Assembly (NCBI RefSeq): GCF_007671675.1
Contig: NZ_VCGW01000003.1
Span: 558,001 to 622,000, forward strand
Direction of reading: 5' to 3'
Length of the DNA: 64,000 nucleotides
Source: Marinobacter maritimus
GTDB lineage: Bacteria; Pseudomonadota; Gammaproteobacteria; Pseudomonadales; Oleiphilaceae
Shown here: positions 60,743 to 64,000 of the stretch, one piece after another
Numbering within the stretch: position 1 is the first letter of the stretch
Layout: each line of letters starts with the position of its first letter
The notes under the pieces: model-generated
Seen by the model: the letters and a program-made list of their open reading frames with translations, nothing else
Database searches by the model: none
Told to the model about the DNA's origin: nothing
Program-made: the position numbers and the translations under genes

Positions 60743-63706
60743 TCAGAACCTTTCATTCGGGAGGGTGGTGGAATTATCTGTCTCCGGCTCATAAGCGGGC
60801 AGTTTCAATGTAACGCAGGTGCCAAGCCCGGTTGCCGGATGGGCAGGACTTTCAACCTGAATGTTGCCGTAGTGTTCTTCAATGATGCTGTATACCAGCG
60901 ACAGGCCCAGCCCGGTTCCCTTGTTGGTTGCTTTGGTGGTGTAGAAGGGCTCAAACACGTGGTCAAGCTGGTCTGATGGTATTCCTGAGCCCTCGTCAAC
61001 GACCTCGATCATAGCTGAGTAGCCATCATCCTTGCCAGTGACCCGGATTGCCCCGCCCTCTGGCGACGCGTCCCTGGCGTTAGCCAGCAGATTAACAAAA
61101 ACCTGCACAAGCCGTTGCTCGTCACCCAGTATCTGGAGGGTTTCGGGGCAGTTGTTGATGTAATGAATGCCAAGCCCCTTGTCGCTCAGGGACAGCAGAT
61201 TGATGGATTCGTCGACGCAACGGCGGACGCTCACGGGCTCGTATCGGTTCGCCTGAGCATGGTTGCCGGTACGTGCAAAATTCATCAATGATTGCAAAAT
61301 AGTGGATATGCGCCGGGTTTGCTGTTGTATCTGGCTAGCGGTATCGAGAATTTCCGGATTGTCGGTTTCCAACTTGAGGTTCTGTGCCAGAGACGAAATG
61401 CCGGTCACCGGGTTGCCGATTTCGTGCGCGACGCCGGCGGCCAGGCGCCCAACAGAGGCCAGGCGCTCGCTGTGCATCAACTCATCTTCAAGCAACCGGA
61501 TTTCAGTCTGGTCTTCCACCAAAATGATGCTGCCACCATCCGGGTGGTCAGGCCCACTGAGGGCGGCCTTGTGCAGATTCAGCCAGTGGGGCCTTCCTTT
61601 GAGATCAAGCCGGTGTTTGTAGCGATGCAGATCTTCGCCGCTGTTGAAGTCATCCAGCAGGTGGTGCCAGTGGTCTGGCAGCGCCATCAGCCGGGCGCCC
61701 ACAACATCGTCGGCGGTGATCCCTGTAAGTGCTTCAATGGCATGGTTCCACATGAGAATTTCACCATCTTCACCCACTGAGCAGGCTGGAATTGGCAGGT
61801 TCTGCAGGGTCTGACGGTAGTGTCGGCGCAGGTTGTCCAATTCGCCTGCGAGACCGGTCAAACGGTTCTGATAATCCCCTAAAGCGCGTTCTACGTAGCG
61901 GATATCCTGAGCCGTACCGCCCCGGGTCATGGGTTTGAAGCCGAGGTGGCGTTTGACCATATCCCTGGCCACTGACGGCCCCAGCAACCCTGAGAGGTTG
62001 ATTTCAACCTGGTCGCGGAGCCGTCTTAGTTGGTAGGGCCGGTACTCAACATTGGGGAGCTTCAATTGCCCGAGGGCCCGCTCAACTTCCCGCTTCGCCA
62101 CGTCCAGGCCCAGGGGTTCTGCCATTTGCCGCACAAAGTCAGCGGAGGAGCTTGCAAGCAGTTCGCGGCGCTGCGGGCGGGAGAGCGCGCCCAGAGAGCA
62201 AGCCTGTGCTGCGCTTGTCTCTTCGTTGGTGCTTGTGCTGAGAACCGAGATCAATGCAAACACCGTGACGTTCGCGGTCAGGCTGACAAACGTGAAAATG
62301 TGCCAGTTGCTGTAATCCGGAATCAGGGGGGCGCCCAGCCACTCAAGCAGGTTGGCGGTATGGGAGAACGGCAATACCAGCGTAATCACCCAGATCACCA
62401 GCCCGGCAACAAGCCCTGCAATCAACCCGCGGCGGTTCCCTTCCGGCCAGTAAATAACCCCTAAAGCGCCGGGCAGCAGTTGCAGGGTTCCGGAAAGCGA
62501 AATTACCCCGAGAATGGACAAGTCCAGGTTCTTTCCAAGTGTTTCATGGAATAGCAGTGCCAGAAAGATAATTGCGGCAATCAGCAGGCGCTTGGTCCAT
62601 TGCAGCCAGCGATAGATATCGCCCTGGTCTTTTGGAGTTTTCAGTGGCAACACCACGTGGTTCAACACCATTCCGGCGAGCGCCAGTGTGCTGACAATCA
62701 TCAGACCGCTGGCCGCAGAAAGCCCGGCAATGTACATAAGCAACGTAAGTGCGGGGCTTTCCAGTGCCTGGGCTATTCCCAGCGTGTAAAAGTTCGGGCC
62801 GGTCGCAACCTCCAGGGCCTGGCCGCCCCAAAGAATCAGTGGAACGGGAATGCCCAGTAATAACAGGTAAAGAGGTAGCCCCCAGCTGGCCTTGGCGAGA
62901 GCTTTGGGTGACGGGTTTTCGCTGAACGTCATGTGGTACATATGCGGCAGTACCACTGCGCCGGCGAACGACATCAACATAAGTGCGCGCCAGCTGCCGT
63001 CATCAACGCTAAGGGACATGGTAGTGGCTGGGGTGGTGTTGCTTTCCAGCCAGACCTCCAGGCCGCCCATGCCATCGAATACGCCGAAGAGAACAACGCC
63101 GCCAATGACCAGAAGGGCAAAAAGTTTAACCAGCGAGTCAAAGGCGATGGCGAGTACCAGCCCCGGATGGTTTTCTGCTTCCTGGTTGCGGCGGGCGCCA
63201 AACAGCATGGCGAACAACACCACGATCAGGCTGAACATAACGCTGATCAGATGTGGTGAGGTGTCCGGAGCGAGGATGCTGGCAGACGTCGATACCGCCT
63301 GTATCTGCATGCTCAGTAGCGAAAGGATGGCAACGCCAGAGCACAGCGTAACCAGCGTCCCCGCCCATTGACTGCGATATCGATAGGCAAACAAATCGGC
63401 GAGCGAGGTTAGTTGATAGGCCCGGCCGATCCTCATGATGGGATTGAGCAGAACTGGAGCCAGCAAGAAGGCGCCGCTGATGCCGATATAATAGGCGAGG
63501 AAGCCGTATCCGAATTCGGCAGCCATACCGATTGCTGCGTAAACCGCCCAGATTCCCGCGTACACGCCAAGACTGAGAGTGTAAACCAACGGGTGGCGCA
63601 CCCAGTGGCGGGGCACCAAACCACGCTCGGTTACCCAGGCAATGCCGAACAGGGCAGCAAGGTAGAACAGGCTTGCAAGTAAAAGCCCTGAGGCACTAAA
63701 ACTCAT
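60743..63706 (-). CDS. cbrA: sensor kinase with transporter domain CbrA
   Basis: 987 aa from the ATG at 63706. The N-terminal 500 residues are a sodium:solute symporter-like module of about 13 helices. A STAC/PAS region follows, then a histidine kinase with the phosphorylated His in VAHEIGNPVTGISS, N-box NLLANARDASPEGG and G-boxes. CbrA of Pseudomonas has the same transporter-kinase fusion and is reported to transport histidine. The start overlaps the cbrX-like small gene by 11 bp, giving coupling. Confidence 0.96.
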   Translation of the reverse strand: MSFSASGLLLASLFYLAALFGIAWVTERGLVPRHWVRHPLVYTLSLGVYAGIWAVYAAIGMAAEFGYGFLAYYIGISGAFLLAPVLLNPIMRIGRAYQLTSLADLFAYRYRSQWAGTLVTLCSGVAILSLLSMQIQAVSTSASILAPDTSPHLISVMFSLIVVLFAMLFGARRNQEAENHPGLVLAIAFDSLVKLFALLVIGGVVLFGVFDGMGGLEVWLESNTTPATTMSLSVDDGSWRALMLMSFAGAVVLPHMYHMTFSENPSPKALAKASWGLPLYLLLLGIPVPLILWGGQALEVATGPNFYTLGIAQALESPALTLLMYIAGLSAASGLMIVSTLALAGMVLNHVVLPLKTPKDQGDIYRWLQWTKRLLIAAIIFLALLFHETLGKNLDLSILGVISLSGTLQLLPGALGVIYWPEGNRRGLIAGLVAGLVIWVITLVLPFSHTANLLEWLGAPLIPDYSNWHIFTFVSLTANVTVFALISVLSTSTNEETSAAQACSLGALSRPQRRELLASSSADFVRQMAEPLGLDVAKREVERALGQLKLPNVEYRPYQLRRLRDQVEINLSGLLGPSVARDMVKRHLGFKPMTRGGTAQDIRYVERALGDYQNRLTGLAGELDNLRRHYRQTLQNLPIPACSVGEDGEILMWNHAIEALTGITADDVVGARLMALPDHWHHLLDDFNSGEDLHRYKHRLDLKGRPHWLNLHKAALSGPDHPDGGSIILVEDQTEIRLLEDELMHSERLASVGRLAAGVAHEIGNPVTGISSLAQNLKLETDNPEILDTASQIQQQTRRISTILQSLMNFARTGNHAQANRYEPVSVRRCVDESINLLSLSDKGLGIHYINNCPETLQILGDEQRLVQVFVNLLANARDASPEGGAIRVTGKDDGYSAMIEVVDEGSGIPSDQLDHVFEPFYTTKATNKGTGLGLSLVYSIIEEHYGNIQVESPAHPATGLGTCVTLKLPAYEPETDNSTTLPNERF

Positions 63707-63872
63707 TGGGGTCCCGCCGCCATTCCAGCCAGAATCCAATAGCTATGAGGCTCGCCCAAATCACGAAGGGGCTGTACCAGGCGTTCCCGGGCGAGGTCCA
63801 CCAGTCAAGTATGTTGGGTGAAAATATGTAGATGGCCAGAACCAGCAGAAAAACCAGACGGTATATATACAT
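63696..63872 (-). CDS. cbrX: CbrX-like small membrane protein
   Basis: 58 aa, too short for standard gene calling. It begins MYIYRLVFLLVLAIYIFSPN and ends FWLEWRRDPNEF, with two hydrophobic stretches (residues 4-20 and about 35-50). Its stop lies inside the start of cbrA (11-bp overlap), the arrangement described for cbrX in Pseudomonas, where it is translationally coupled to cbrA. Assigned by position and architecture. Confidence 0.7.
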   Translation of the reverse strand: MYIYRLVFLLVLAIYIFSPNILDWWTSPGNAWYSPFVIWASLIAIGFWLEWRRDPNEF

Positions 63873-63922
63873 CAGGCATGCTATCCGCGCTGAGGTTTGT
63901 GAAAGGCTTTATACCATGTAGA

Positions 63923-64000
63923 TCATCGGTCTGTCAGGTGAATGGCGCCGCGGCGCCAGTGTGTGCGGGCCCACTCGAGGATGGCGTCGACCGACCCTGT
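63923..64000 (-). CDS. gluQ: glutamyl-Q tRNA(Asp) synthetase, C-terminal fragment at window edge
   Basis: The last 25 codons and TGA (63923-63925) of a minus-strand gene that continues past the window. The peptide TGSVDAILEWARTHWRR, then GAIHLTDR, resembles the C-terminus of GluQ, and gluQ is the usual neighbour of cbrX/cbrA in Pseudomonas. The assignment rests mostly on gene order. Confidence 0.5.
   Translation of the reverse strand, partial: TGSVDAILEWARTHWRRGAIHLTDR

Overview
The window reads as a chromosomal segment of a marine gammaproteobacterium, most likely Marinobacter or a close relative. This is inferred from the Pseudomonas-type gene order at the right end (gluQ, a cbrX-like small gene, cbrA, cbrB, pcnB, folK, panB, panC, pgi), from oxyR next to recG, from the rpsU-dnaG-rpoD operon, and from an OmpP1/FadL plus Ig-like lipoprotein pair typical of hydrocarbon-associated marine bacteria. 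No 16S gene is present, so the genus is an inference. Most housekeeping genes look intact.

Layout. 1-2.6 kb: a PhoP/PhoQ-like two-component system (kinase cut by the window edge) interrupted by a small secreted-protein gene on the other strand, a start-less gene remnant, and an IS3 orfA relic. 2.8-8.2 kb: a metal-efflux cluster. It has an MntP manganese exporter behind a yybP-ykoY riboswitch, a DmeF-type Co/Ni exporter behind a possible attenuator, a three-gene operon (His-rich periplasmic protein, HupE/UreJ membrane protein, membrane-anchored protein), and a divergent CsoR/RcnR-type sensor with an NreB-like MFS exporter. A G/C palindrome lies between the two divergent units. 8.2-15.3 kb: a decayed plasmid- or satellite-like integrated element. 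It carries an IS66 relic, an XRE-ImmA/IrrE protein with a partner, a zinc-finger Rep-like protein, a YfjJ/inovirus Gp2-type HUH protein, AlpA, a double winged-helix protein, an AT-rich region with 11-bp-phased repeats, a ribbon-helix-helix protein and the 3' end of a P4-type integrase gene.

15.4-40.8 kb is mostly core: an RluA-family synthase, UspE-like protein, gmk, rpoZ, spoT, ridA, an epimerase-like protein, oxyR, recG, a deacylase-HDOD fusion, a molybdopterin oxidoreductase, the Ig-like lipoprotein and FadL pair, YdcH, OmpA/DUF4398 lipoproteins, a frameshifted relic, a chemoreceptor and a LuxO-like sigma54 activator. 41.1-46.2 kb is an accessory island between the LuxO-like gene and the 3' end of a CAU-anticodon tRNA gene. 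Four genes all point the same way: a candidate HEPN-like protein, a DUF3800 protein, an AlbA_2/Schlafen-type protein and an unknown. They are interspersed with attC-like hairpins and bracketed by a 24-bp imperfect inverted repeat. It looks like an integrase-less cassette cluster or a remodelled mobile element with possible defence content, and is my best candidate for an undescribed system.

46.2-64 kb is core again: tRNA, rpoD (with a candidate heat-shock promoter), dnaG, rpsU, tsaD, plsY, folB, a divergent second HPPK, pgi, panC, panB, folK, pcnB, cbrB, cbrA, a cbrX-like gene and the end of gluQ. Functionally the window links stringent response and transcription (spoT, rpoZ, rpoD), replication priming, folate and pantothenate synthesis, and carbon/nitrogen control (cbrAB). 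Two horizontally acquired zones and one metal-resistance zone are inserted among them.
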